A stretch of 15,057 bases of DNA from Baffinella frigidus (taxonomy: Eukaryota; Cryptophyceae; Cryptomonadales; Baffinellaceae): positions 248,944 through 264,000 of the forward strand of contig MU646322.1 in NCBI GenBank assembly GCA_026770585.1, in the 5' to 3' direction. Positions 10,001 through 14,518 of the stretch are shown piece by piece. Made by a program: the position numbers and the translations under genes. The stretch's first letter is position 1, and each line of letters starts with the position of its first letter. The notes below the pieces were generated by a model that was not told the origin of the DNA, made no database searches, and saw only the letters and a program-made list of their open reading frames with translations.

Positions 10001-11809
10001 TTACAGGCATCCAGGGCTGTTCTGCTTAAAGGCATCCAGGGCTGAACGCTTTCGAAACTAACCTGTTCCGCGCGGCGGCCCGCCTCGGTGAGCGCCGCGA
10101 CCTCGCGCACGTGCGCCTGCCTGTGACGGTTTCGGGTTTCGGGATTAGTTTATTGTAGGGTTTAGGGCATCGTTCAGGGTTTCGGGTTTCGGGTTTATTT
10201 TATTTATTTATTTTTGGGTTTTGGTGTATTATTCAGGGTTTGGTGTGAGCGCTGCAACCTCGCGCACGTGTGCCTGCCTGTGCGCGTTTCGGGGTTCGGG
10301 TTTAGGGTTTGGGGTTTGGGGTTTGGGGTTTCGGATTTAGCTGTATGTAGTAGGTGCTCAGGCCTCGGGATTCGGAATTAGGGTTTTGGGTTTCGGGTTT
10401 CGGGTTTGTAGAGCGTGTACGTTTTGAGAAGGTTCAGGGTTTTAGGGTCTATGCTTTAGGGTTTCGAATTTCGGGTGTCGGGTTTCGGGTTCAGTATTCA
10501 TTATTTAGTATTTAGGGTTTGGGGGTGAAATTATTCAGTATTTAGTATTGAGGGTCTGGGGGTGAAACCGCATGTCCTCGAGCTCCTTCTCGCGCCGCGC
10601 CGCCGCCCCTCGCTCCAGCTGCCCACCAGAACCCCCGATTAGTCCACTGCTGTTAACTTACCAGAAACCCCGATAAGTCCACTGTTGTTAACTTACGTTT
10701 AGTCCACTGCTGTTAACTTACCCCCGATTAGTCCACTGCTGTTAACTTACCTCGCTCCAGCTGCCCACCAGAACCCCCGATTAACCCCCGACCACTGCTG
10801 TTAACTTACGTGTTAAGCTTAACTAAACGGTCAACACGCGCTGCGCCGCCGCCCCCCGCTCCAGCCGCCCACCAGAAATTTTATTTAACAGCTGTTGACT
10901 AAAGGCATCTAGTTGTTTTAGTTAACAGCTGTTGACTAAAGGCGTTTAGTTGACAGCTGCGAACACGAAATCCGCGGCGGCTGTTGACTGAACGCCGGGG
11001 GTGGGTTGTACCGGGACAGTACCAAACCCGGGACGCAGGCTTAGTTCCGCACCCTAGCCGGGTTTAGGGCTTAGCGTTTAGGGTGTAGGGTCCCGTCAAG
11101 CCGGCGTGCAGGCTGAAGCACCGTGGGGTTGCGGTTCCGCACAGGCTTAGTTCCGCACCCTAACCGCAGGTTTTAGCGCTCGTCGACTCTTGGATCACTC
11201 AACTTCAGGCGTGCGAGTACTGAAGAAGAAGCAGAAACAGAAGAAGTTTACCTGCTGAAGCGCTTGACGGGACCCTACACCCTAAACCTTACACCCGCAA
11301 CCTAAACCTAAACTCTCAACCCAAACCTAATACCCAAACAACAAATTCAGGCCCGAGGAGGAGCTGCAGGACCACACAGCGGACTTCGAAGGGATTTCGA
11401 ATAACCCTTAAGCGATAAGACCTTGGACCCTACAGTAGGCAATCCGTATGGAAATAGGGGGGGTTCCTACGGATAAGGTAACGGAAAATCGGGCTCTCAG
11501 AGCCCGAAAATCCCTTTGTAGCCCGCTGTGTGGACCTGAAGGACTAGCTTGATGGGACCCTGCGGCCTAGAGGGACCCTAAACCTACACCCTGAAGAGGT
11601 CCTAAATCCTAAACCCTACACCCGCAACCCCACGGTGGCCCAAGGGGCTAACCTACACGCCGGCTTGACGGACCCTACACCCTAAACGCTAAGCCCTAAA
11701 CCCACAGCGTAAACCAAAACAATCCAAACCAAAATTCCAACCCCTCAAGAATAAATTCACGAAGGCCACCTGGAAGACGCGTTTGACGTGTTTGAGGGAG
11801 AGAGAGAGA

Positions 11810-11852
<43 letters not shown>

Positions 11853-13714
11853 GGGGGACAGGGACCACCTCTTCCTCCACCTCCTTCTCCTCCCCGGGTG
11901 CCACTTCCAACTAGCGAAATGTTTACTCCACAGTGCGTCGTAAGATATGAAAGGACGAACTCGAGATATCGTACTACACAGTGTGTAGCAAGATATCACG
12001 CGTTCACCAAACGCGTGATTCCTTCAAAGTTTTGAGACAAGGGTTCAATTGGAGATAGACCCGCTAGTACCTGGAGGACGTGCTTGACGCGGTCCACTTC
12101 TTCTGCCACCTCCGTCTCCTCTCCTCACGCCACTTCCAACCTTTGCACCAATCCGTAGGGACACAGAGTTGTTCCCGGACATCCTAACCGAAACCTGGAT
12201 GATATTGGCTCAGCCTCTAACCATCTCCTTGTAGCCCGTTGTGTGGACCTGCAAGACGCGTTTGACGCGTTCGACCTCCTCGGCCACCTCCTTCTCCTCC
12301 CCAAGCGCCTGTTTCAGCTGGAACCGCAAATCTTGCATCTCCGCCTCGTACCTGAATACGAGGTGGGGTTCAGGTTTATTAGAATTTAGGTTTATGTTTA
12401 TGTGTGGCGGGTTTATGGTTTATGGTTTATGGTTTATGGTTTATGGTGTATGGTTTATGGTTTATGGTTTATGGTCCAGGGTCCCTTAAGAGTTGAGGGT
12501 TTAGGTTTGGGATCCCGGTGGCGCCTGCTTCACCTGGAATAGCAGGTCCTGCATCGCCGCTTCATATTGTAGAATTCGGGTTGGCTTGGATGCGGGGTCG
12601 GGTCGGCAAATTCGAGGCACTGAAGTTTAATGCTATCTTATGCATGAGATCAATGATAAGATAGCATCCCCCACTCATAAGATGACACACAATGGCGCAT
12701 TTTCGTCAGATTTCCGCCCGATCCGACCCTGAAAAAGTCCAAGCCAACCCGAATTCTACCATACCTGAAAAAAGTTACGATTTAAGGTTGATAATTAAGG
12801 GTTAGGGTACGGGCGTCAGGCGCGGCCTGTAGATCCTGCATCTCCGCTTCATACCTGAATTCTTCATACCTGAATTCGCAGTTCAGGGTCACCTGCCGAA
12901 CCTCAGTGGACGCATGGCCGTTGTCTCACAGGTTGGGCCAGTTGGCACTCCCAGGATCCACCATAATTGATACAGCCGCTATGCCCCCATGGACGAGCTG
13001 CCCCCGGCAGCGCAGTCATGCTCTGCTCTGCAAGACCCGCCCCCATAATCCAGAGTGAAACAAACCCCGTGGAACGGCCGTTCCAGCGCTTGCCCGGCGG
13101 GGGATGGGGGTGGGGGAGGAGGCAGGGTGCGGGGGCGGACCGCCGCGAGGTCTCCATGCGCGCGAAGTACTCAGGGGAGCCCCGGACCAGCTCCACGTCG
13201 AACTTTGCGATGACCGTTTGGCCGATCTCCGTGGCGCCCTCCCCGCCGTCGGCGTCCGCCTCGACAGCGCGCGCGAACGTGAGCACGACCGTGCTGCCTT
13301 CGTGCCCGAGGAGCAGCGAGCGAAGGACGCTAACAGGCTCTCCGATTACATCCCTCCCATCCACGCCGCACATCACGTCTCCGAGCTTGACGCGCCCTGC
13401 CGACCACCCAGGCCGTCAGCGCTCAGTGACTGTGTTGGCGGGTGCGGGTGCGGGGTAGAGGGGAGCAGGACCGAGGGTAGAGAGCGACATAGATGGCCGT
13501 GAGAGCGTGATCGGGTGAAGCAGATGGTCGGGGGGGTCTCACCGTCGCGCTCCGCGGACCCGCCGGACACGATGGTCTTGACGTACACCTTCCCGTCGCT
13601 CTCCTGCTGGAAGAAAACTCCGACGCCAGACGCCGAGCCTGTCTGGAGAGAACGGGAGGCGCGCGACGCCATGCTGTCCATGGACGAGTAGAGATCATCG
13701 TCGCGACGCTGCAT
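2893..13714 (-). CDS. PDZ domain plus coiled-coil protein, 13 exons, 399 aa
   Basis: Manual gene model on the minus strand. Exons in order: 13714-13543, 13396-13141, 12351-12249, 10618-10569, 10120-10063, 8808-8717, 8447-8402, 7182-7108, 6235-6170, 5347-5288, 4359-4266, 3289-3212, 2942-2893. All twelve introns are GT-AG, all phases agree, and the sum is 1200 nt ending in TAA. Residues about 28-101 form a PDZ domain, 144-345 a charged coiled coil, and the tail is short and polar. No signal peptide or membrane segment is seen, so a cytoplasmic scaffold is the natural inference; no specific partner can be named. The start is the ATG at 13714; an in-frame ATG at 13738 would add 8 residues. A GGCAG lies 2 nt before 13714, so upstream coding or a trans-splice acceptor is possible. 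Exons 1-11 are firm in frame and style; exons 12-13 rest mainly on phase agreement and an in-frame stop. Introns make up about 89% of the gene. Confidence 0.7.
2943..3211 (-). repeat. Intron 12, made of telomere-type heptamers
   Basis: From donor GTAAACCC (3211) to acceptor CCTTAG (2943) the sense strand is almost all CCCTAAA and close variants; the plus strand shows about 20 TTTAGGG units at 2945-3110. Variant units (TTTCGGG, TTTTGGG, TTCAGTG) gather toward the donor side. Both splice sites could arise from the heptamer by single changes. There is no unique sequence of any length inside. Confidence 0.7.
3307..3580 (+). repeat. TTTAGTG heptamer array in intron 11
   Basis: Long runs of TTTAGTG with interspersed TTGGGGTTGAG units sit near the 3' end of intron 11. 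This is a homogenised variant of the TTTAGGG family at 2945-3110, which suggests local amplification of a mutated unit. Confidence 0.92.
3662..3875. mobile_element. MITE family B, copy 1
   Basis: Arms TGGTATTGTCGAAATGGGC (3662-3680) and its perfect complement (3857-3875) continue imperfectly to CGAGGTCAGGTCAG / CTGACCTGACCTCG. The total is 214 bp. The AT-rich core (about 3738-3808, TGTGTCATCTTAC ... TAAGATAGTATTAAAG) matches the core of the element at 12567-12761 read on the other strand. No target duplication is visible. There is no coding capacity. Confidence 0.85.
3951..4013. repeat. Dispersed repeat shared with 6594-6662
   Basis: AAACCCGTCAACTTTG, an AAAAACG word, then TTAGTGAG or its counterpart TTGGTGAG and ATATA occur in the same order in both copies, roughly 65 bp, diverged. 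Both lie in introns of the minus-strand gene. Confidence 0.65.
4086..4255. repeat. CT / CGCG / CTGT simple repeat
   Basis: (CT)n, then (CG)n, then CTGTCTGT. It directly follows exon 11 on the sense strand (as GA), so an unspliced exon 11 would extend into an Arg/Glu/Asp-rich tail ending at 4093. Confidence 0.95.
4266..12351 (-). CDS. Exons 3-11: coiled-coil rod
   Basis: Nine short exons encode residues 144-357, rich in Glu, Arg, Lys, Gln and Ala with heptad-like spacing. Exon starts: YEAEMQDLRFQLKQ (ex 3), LERGAAARREKELEDM (ex 4), QAHVREVAALTEAGRRAEQ (ex 5), VRREAISRLAPVQ (ex 6), LRKEYVEELRKRHEE (ex 7), EGGRLETVLAKEQRARREEQ (ex 8), VERELTKVRSELKREMEHQ (ex 9), VEQDGVYRERAEAQKHKLTE (ex 10), VQQALDAVNGMMRDLEQTTS (ex 11). 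Exons 8, 9 and 10 are exactly 75, 66 and 60 nt, phase 0 at both ends. Exon 5 keeps frame only if its acceptor is CACAG|GCAG, not the AG 4 nt further on. Exon 6 joins exon 7 by CG|G. Exon 11 is taken to a GTACC donor at 4265; if unspliced it would read on through (GA)n as an Arg/Glu tail to a TAG at 4093-4095. A dimerising rod is the usual role of such sequence; the family is not recognised. Confidence 0.72.
4379..5090 (+). repeat. GGGATTA / GGGTTAG degenerate arrays in intron 10
   Basis: GGGATTA, GGGATCA and GTTGGGG units occur in three blocks (4379-4555, 4713-4848, 4969-5095), interleaved with the exon 11 copies. The C-rich strand is the sense strand of the gene. Confidence 0.9.
4561..4926 (-). 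pseudogene. Two partial copies of exon 11 with acceptors, upstream of exon 11
   Basis: 4926-4859 (after CCTGAACAG) and 4624-4561 (after GTCGGCAG) repeat the first 64-68 nt of exon 11 (GTGCAGCAAGCG ... GACATG) with few changes, then break off at nearly the same base. Each keeps an AG acceptor but loses the 3' part and the donor. Heptamer-like GGGATTA repeats fill the spaces between copies. The frame stays open within each copy. Confidence 0.85.
5101..5160 (-). pseudogene. Full-length copy of exon 10 without a donor
   Basis: It is 60 nt, the same length as exon 10 (5347-5288), and the two differ at only a few positions (for example Asn for Lys in the AQKHKL part). It follows CCGGAG, a possible acceptor, but the base pair after the final GAG is CT, not GT, so it lacks a normal donor. 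It lies 127 bp downstream of the real exon, with CCCTACACC and CCCTCCACC repeats between. If it were spliced in, a different donor would have to be used. Confidence 0.8.
5384..5661. repeat. Intron 9 repeats: ACACAGCGG element end and direct and inverted repeats
   Basis: 5384-5464 (CCACACAGCGGACTTC ... CCCTACGGTAGGC) is a diverged copy of 11372-11452, the left part of an inverted-repeat element. GCGCACCCGAGTCAGCGGT at about 5464-5482 recurs at 5629-5647. GGTGGCCCCA (5575-5584) pairs with TGGGGCCACC (5616-5625). The 5576-5902 open frame crosses these repeats and is not supported as a gene. Confidence 0.6.
5966..6055 (-). pseudogene. Two copies of the exon 9 end and donor, downstream of exon 9
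   Basis: On the minus strand, exon 9 ends CGCCTCATG|GTATCCCC. Copies read CGCCTCGTG|GTACCCCC (exon-like part ends 6042) and GAGCGCCTCCTG|GTAGTAC (ends 5966). Only 10-20 nt of exon is retained, but each keeps a GT donor. The intervening sequence is C-rich on the plus strand. Confidence 0.75.
6297..6419. repeat. CT/CA simple repeat in intron 8
   Basis: (CT)n with CTGT and (CA)n blocks. It starts after CAACAGTCG ... GGGGGA, a word also found before the CT tract at 6886-6900, so the flank and the tract were duplicated together. Confidence 0.95.
6422..6459 (-). pseudogene. Partial copy of exon 9 with acceptor
   Basis: After TGGCAG, 38 nt repeat the start of exon 9 (GTGGAGCGGGAGCTGACGAA onward, VERELTKVRSEL) and then run into (GA)n. 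It lies upstream of the real exon (6235-6170). Confidence 0.85.
6480..6890. other. Low-repeat part of intron 8
   Basis: This is the longest stretch of intron without obvious heptamers. It contains the dispersed repeat at 6594-6662 and a perfect hairpin GTCTCACC TAATT GGTGAGAC at 6629-6649. No exon-like sequence was recognised. Confidence 0.5.
6901..7107. repeat. CT/CG/CA simple repeats
   Basis: Two similar blocks (6901-6983 and 7006-7107) end in (CA)n. On the sense strand each (GT)n follows an exon 8 end directly, so the donor GTGTGTGT of intron 8 is itself part of the microsatellite. Confidence 0.95.
6984..7012 (-). pseudogene. Copy of the exon 8 end with donor
   Basis: On the minus strand CGCGAGGAGCAGGCCGCGCG, then CATGGAG|GTGTGTG, repeats the end of exon 8 (7108) downstream of it. 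The 5' side merges into the GA tract. Confidence 0.85.
7222..7258 (-). pseudogene. Partial copy of exon 8 with acceptor
   Basis: After TGTGCAG, GAGGGGGGGCGCCTGGAG (EGGRLE) continues with MVLSEE in place of TVLAKE, then diverges. It lies 76 bp upstream of the real exon 8 start (7182). Confidence 0.8.
7496..8278 (-). pseudogene. Array of five exon 7 end copies with donors
   Basis: Downstream of exon 7, copies of its 3' part end at 8201, 8007, 7859, 7648 and 7496, each followed by a GT (GTCGGA, GTCTGC, GTCTGT, GTCTGT, GTAACC). Spacing is about 201, 194, 148, 211 and 152 bp. Units carry an intron part with GTACCGCGCAATTATAAAT words. Four copies (not the short one at 7859) also carry, without interruption, sequence matching the end of exon 6 (ATCAAGGAGAAGGAACGG), so they correspond to joined exons 6+7. 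The copy ending at 7859 is truncated and the one at 7496 has an internal deletion. Confidence 0.85.
8461..8570 (+). repeat. GGGTTTAGGGTGTAGG heptamer block in intron 6
   Basis: Degenerate TTTAGGG-like units with C-rich sense strand occupy the 3' half of intron 6 (8716-8448). Confidence 0.9.
8603..8697 (+). repeat. ATGGTTGT octamer array, about 11 units
   Basis: Nearly perfect 8-bp tandem repeat occupying the 5' half of intron 6. Its uniformity points to recent expansion. The Cys/Met/Val/Trp/Leu/Tyr open frame across it is an artefact. Confidence 0.97.
8985..9057 (-). pseudogene. Partial copy of exon 6 with acceptor
   Basis: After CCTATCAG, 73 nt repeat the start of exon 6 (VRREAISRLAPVQASEEDMS EDL) with synonymous or conservative changes, then diverge at the codon after EDL. 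It lies about 250 bp upstream of the real exon (8808). The sequence between also has an internal repeat: GCCGGTAGTAGC(T/G)AGTGTG appears at about 8974-8956 and 8877-8859. Confidence 0.85.
9115..9150 (-). repeat. Copy of the intron 5 donor-side sequence
   Basis: GGTTAGTTTCGAAAGCG and the following CCCTGGATGCCTTT repeat the first bases of intron 5 (10062 downward) almost exactly, without the exon bases. Confidence 0.8.
9300..9491. mobile_element. Long inverted-repeat element in intron 5
   Basis: GTAGAGCTATTGCGGTAGGA and onward (9300-9335) pairs with 9456-9491; the best part is GGTAGGACTTGTCGCGTTTT against its exact complement. The inner arms (GAAGACTTCAAGACTTCA) pair imperfectly. The AT-rich loop has no similarity to family B seen by eye. 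There is no coding capacity. Confidence 0.75.
9611..9686. repeat. 20-bp tandem repeat, 3.8 units
   Basis: Unit CTCGGGACGGATAGGCCCGC with one change in the second copy. On the sense strand it contains GAGGCGGGCC, a word also present in exon 5, and it directly follows the exon 5 copy at 9735-9688, so it may be an amplified piece of exon. Confidence 0.93.
9688..9735 (-). pseudogene. Diverged copy of most of exon 5, downstream of exon 5
   Basis: It reads GHVREVAALSETGRKS against AHVREVAALTEAGRRAEQ. A one-base insertion in the run of G before CACGTG shifts the frame relative to its acceptor region, and no GT follows the end. It is probably not used. Confidence 0.75.
9760..9990. other. Intron 5, no feature recognised
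   Basis: AT-richer single-copy-looking sequence. No exon-like frame or repeat was seen. Confidence 0.4.
9991..10045 (-). pseudogene. Duplicated exon 5 donor region
   Basis: GAACAG|GTAATG (exon-like end at 9992) imitates GGAACAG|GTTAGT of exon 5 (10063). The word AGGCATCCAGGGCTG occurs at 10005-10019 and 10030-10044. Confidence 0.65.
10121..10568 (+). repeat. Intron 4: TTTCGGG/TTTAGGG heptamers
   Basis: Nearly the whole intron is degenerate GGGTTTCGGGTTTAGG with C-rich sense strand. The donor-side sequence GGGGGTGAAA is duplicated at about 10520-10530 and 10557-10567; in the copy the donor GT has become AT. Confidence 0.85.
10245..10273 (-). pseudogene. Partial copy of exon 5 with acceptor
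   Basis: After CACAGGCAG, GCACACGTGCGCGAGGTTGC (AHVREVAAL) repeats the start of exon 5 (10120/10116) about 150 bp upstream and then breaks off. The ACAG|GCAG context of the real acceptor is kept. Confidence 0.85.
10652..10809 (-). repeat. Five copies of the donor-like word GTAAGTTAAC
   Basis: On the sense strand GTAAGTTAAC, a full-consensus 5' splice site (GTAAGT), starts at 10661, 10696, 10721, 10750 and 10809. The repeat unit is about 25-60 bp with AGTCCACTGCTG attached. The copy at 10750 directly follows a 10-nt copy of the exon 4 start. They lie just upstream of exon 4. Confidence 0.85.
10751..10873 (-). pseudogene. Two partial copies of exon 4
   Basis: 10760-10751 is a 10-nt piece (CTGGAGCGAG) with the same TTCTGGTGGGCAG acceptor as exon 4, immediately followed by GTAAGT. 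10864-10840 repeats LERGAAA but its acceptor AG has become GG. Confidence 0.8.
10889..10996. repeat. AACAGCTGTTGACTAAAGGC direct repeat
   Basis: Two close copies (10889-10907 and 10924-10943) are followed by diverged and inverted pieces (TTGACAGCTG, GGCTGTTGACTGAACGCC). AACAGCTGTT is itself palindromic. Confidence 0.8.
11037..11166. repeat. Direct repeat AGGCTTAGTTCCGCACCCTA
   Basis: Copies lie at 11037-11056 and 11141-11160. Between them, 11092-11113 carries an inverted copy of the exon 3 end type sequence found at 11653 (CCGTCAAGCCGGCGTG). Confidence 0.8.
11252..11270 (-). pseudogene. Copy of the exon 3 end with donor GTAAAC
   Basis: GTCAAGCGCTTCAGCAG followed by GTAAAC, resembling the exon 3 end GTCAAACGCGTCTTGCAG|GTCC. 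It is the most distal of five donor-side copies. Confidence 0.65.
11374..11531. mobile_element. Inverted-repeat element ACACAGCGG with 5-bp target duplication GGACC
   Basis: Arms ACACAGCGGACTTCGAAGGG (11374 on) and the complement of CCCTTTGTAGCCCGCTGTGT (to 11531) enclose 118 bp. GGACC flanks both ends (11369-11373 and 11532-11536). There is no coding capacity. One arm sequence also begins the real intron 3 (12244 down), and a diverged left part lies at 5386. Confidence 0.8.
11536..11660 (-). pseudogene. Two further copies of the exon 3 end with donors
   Basis: The copy ending at 11653 reads GTCAAGCCGGCGTGTAG|GTTAGC and the one ending at 11536 reads ATCAAGCTAGTCCTTCAG|GTCCACAC. Both are preceded on the sense strand by GTGTAGGGTCC or GGGTCCC and telomere-like repeats. 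Confidence 0.65.
11770..11911 (-). pseudogene. Copy of the exon 3 second half, split by (GA)n
   Basis: It reads LEVAPGEEKEVEEEVV, then a CT-type tract on the sense strand, then LKHVKRVFQ|GTGGCC. It corresponds to the exon 3 part GEEKEVAEEVERVKRVLQ. The microsatellite (11799-11850 on the plus strand) has expanded inside the coding-like part. Confidence 0.8.
12071..12141 (-). pseudogene. Copy of the exon 3 second half with donor GTACTAG
   Basis: It reads ETEVAEEVDRVKHVLQ|GTACTAG, matching KEVAEEVERVKRVLQ of exon 3, 178 bp downstream. The sequence before it (TTGGAAGTGGC) is shared with the copy at 11911, so those two copies derive from one another. Confidence 0.8.
12402..12476 (+). repeat. TTTATGG heptamer array
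   Basis: About ten units, one of them GTGTATGG, just upstream of exon 3 in intron 2. It is a further one-base variant of the TTTAGGG heptamer. Confidence 0.93.
12505..12566 (-). pseudogene. Partial copy of exon 3 start, interrupted by a MITE
   Basis: TATGAAGCGGCGATGCAGGA (YEAAMQDL) and onward through LFQVKQAP repeats the first half of exon 3 and stops. Its acceptor (TTTTTCAG|G) is 195 bp away, on the other side of the MITE at 12567-12761. Confidence 0.8.
12567..12761. mobile_element. MITE family B, copy 2, in a splice acceptor copy
   Basis: Arms TTGTAGAATTCGGGTTGG and CCAACCCGAATTCTACCA are flanked by TA (12565-12566 and 12762-12763). The uninserted sequence TTCATACCTGAA exists at 12848-12859, which confirms a TA duplication. 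The core (about 12630-12705) matches the core of 3662-3875 on the opposite strand, including TAAGATAG.AT and TGTCATCTTA, whereas most of the arms differ between the two copies. Confidence 0.88.
12812..12876 (-). pseudogene. Partial copy of exon 3 start with doubled acceptor
   Basis: GAATTCAG|GTATGAAG occurs twice in a row (acceptor AG at 12856-12855 and again 15 bp upstream). It is followed by EAEMQDLQAAP, which matches the exon 3 start and then diverges. Confidence 0.8.
12877..13140 (-). other. Donor-side part of intron 2
   Basis: GC-rich sequence without heptamers, containing the perfect palindrome GGAACGGCCGTTCC near 13074-13087. The frame stays open past the exon 2 donor for some 75 codons, so intron retention would be translatable, but the composition (Pro, His, Cys) is unlike coding sequence here. 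Confidence 0.4.
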
Positions 13715-13738
13715 CGCTGCCCACGGTCCTCCCCACAA
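13141..13738 (-). CDS. Exons 1 and 2: PDZ domain
   Basis: Exon 1 (13714-13543, open back to an ATG at 13738) has a Ser/Arg-rich lead, then the carboxylate-binding loop GVGVFF at residues 30-35 and the strand KVYVKTIVSGGSAERDG. Exon 2 (13396-13141) continues with RVKLGDVMCGVDGRDV, the helix PVSVLRSLLLG and the last strand STVVLTFARA (to residue 101). This order is the standard PDZ fold, which binds the C-terminal tails of partner proteins. The domain is split by a 146-bp intron in phase 1, and the joined codon gives the Gly before RVKLGD. An acidic linker and the segment FDVELVRGSPEYFARMETSR (residues 123-142) follow, leading into the coiled coil. The exon 2 donor is taken at CGGCG|GTCCGC; phase 2 there matches exon 3. 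The antisense frames open here are shadows of this GC-rich exon pair. Confidence 0.8.
13397..13542 (-). other. Intron 1, splitting the PDZ domain
   Basis: 146 bp, GTGAGACC to GGTCGGCAG. It is the only intron without telomere-like repeats, MITEs or exon copies, and the shortest. Confidence 0.7.
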
Positions 13739-14093
13739 CCCTGACCCTCACCTCTGCCTCACCAAATTTTGAACAGCGCTGACGAAATCCAGGCTTTTTT
13801 GAGCGAAATGACACATGCTCTAGCGTTGAGCACGCTGGGACCAGCCTGGATATTCAGGGGCCAGCCTCGATTTGATCCACTTTGGGCCCCATATTCGTTG
13901 ACTTTAGGTGAAATTGACTTAGATACGAGCCTCATGACCTGTGGGTTCGGTTTCTTCTGCGACCAAAGAAAATCGAGGATAAACCAGGGAGCCGGGCCCT
14001 GGCCAGCACGAAGCTCTCCGTGCCGAGGCTGGATCGAGGGAGAGGATCCCCAGCTCGGACCCAGGACGCAAAAATCCCTGTAGAAGAGCGAGA
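13739..14093. other. Region between divergent genes; repeats, no gene assigned
   Basis: Short inverted and direct copies of CCAGCCTCGAT / CCAGCCTGGAT and of ATCGAGG-containing words lie at 13848-14045. It would contain the 5' end of the PDZ/coiled-coil gene. Open frames on both strands (for example minus 13919-14527) are not convincing. Confidence 0.35.
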
Positions 14094-14248
14094 ATGGCGG
14101 GCCTCAACCTCGCACAGCAAATTCCCTCGCCTTGTTGCACCGGATCGACGCGGCCCGATATGCGCGAGCGGCGGTTTTTGATGATCATGCGGGAGGTGTA
14201 CAACCCGCGCCTGCTACGCACGAAGCTGGGTCCGACGCTGTCGCTTCG
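14094..14248 (+). CDS. Possible exon of a plus-strand gene, function unknown
   Basis: Starting from the ATG at 14094, 51 codons run to CTTCG|GTGCAT, a possible donor. From residue 19 on (RPDMRERRFLMIMREVYNPR, then LLRTKLGPTLSLR) third positions are almost all G or C, as in the firm exons of this window. The true exon start may be within this stretch rather than at 14094. The opposite strand is also open, so the strand is not certain. No family is recognised. Confidence 0.35.
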
Positions 14249-14518
14249 GTGCATGTTCCTTGCTCCACACACAAAGAGATGCATGTTTTTGCCGGATTCG
14301 AGGACCCATGCTGTACCTCTGTTCGAATGCCCGGTGTGTTGATCAAAAAGCTTACTCTTTTTCGGGATGGAGTTTCCCGGAAAAGACATCTGGGCATGCA
14401 CAGTCGGTGGAGGAGACACGTCAGTCCTTTCCCCGCCGGCGCCTTTTGTCGCCTCATGAAGAATCGAGCCTGCCTGCCGTTCTAGTACATTCCTTGCCTC
14501 GCCCACTAGCCCTTGGAG

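Noticed and set aside
12967-13502. Two plus-strand open frames across the PDZ exons
   Set aside because: They are antisense shadows of a GC-rich coding exon; the minus strand gives a PDZ domain with correct splice phase.
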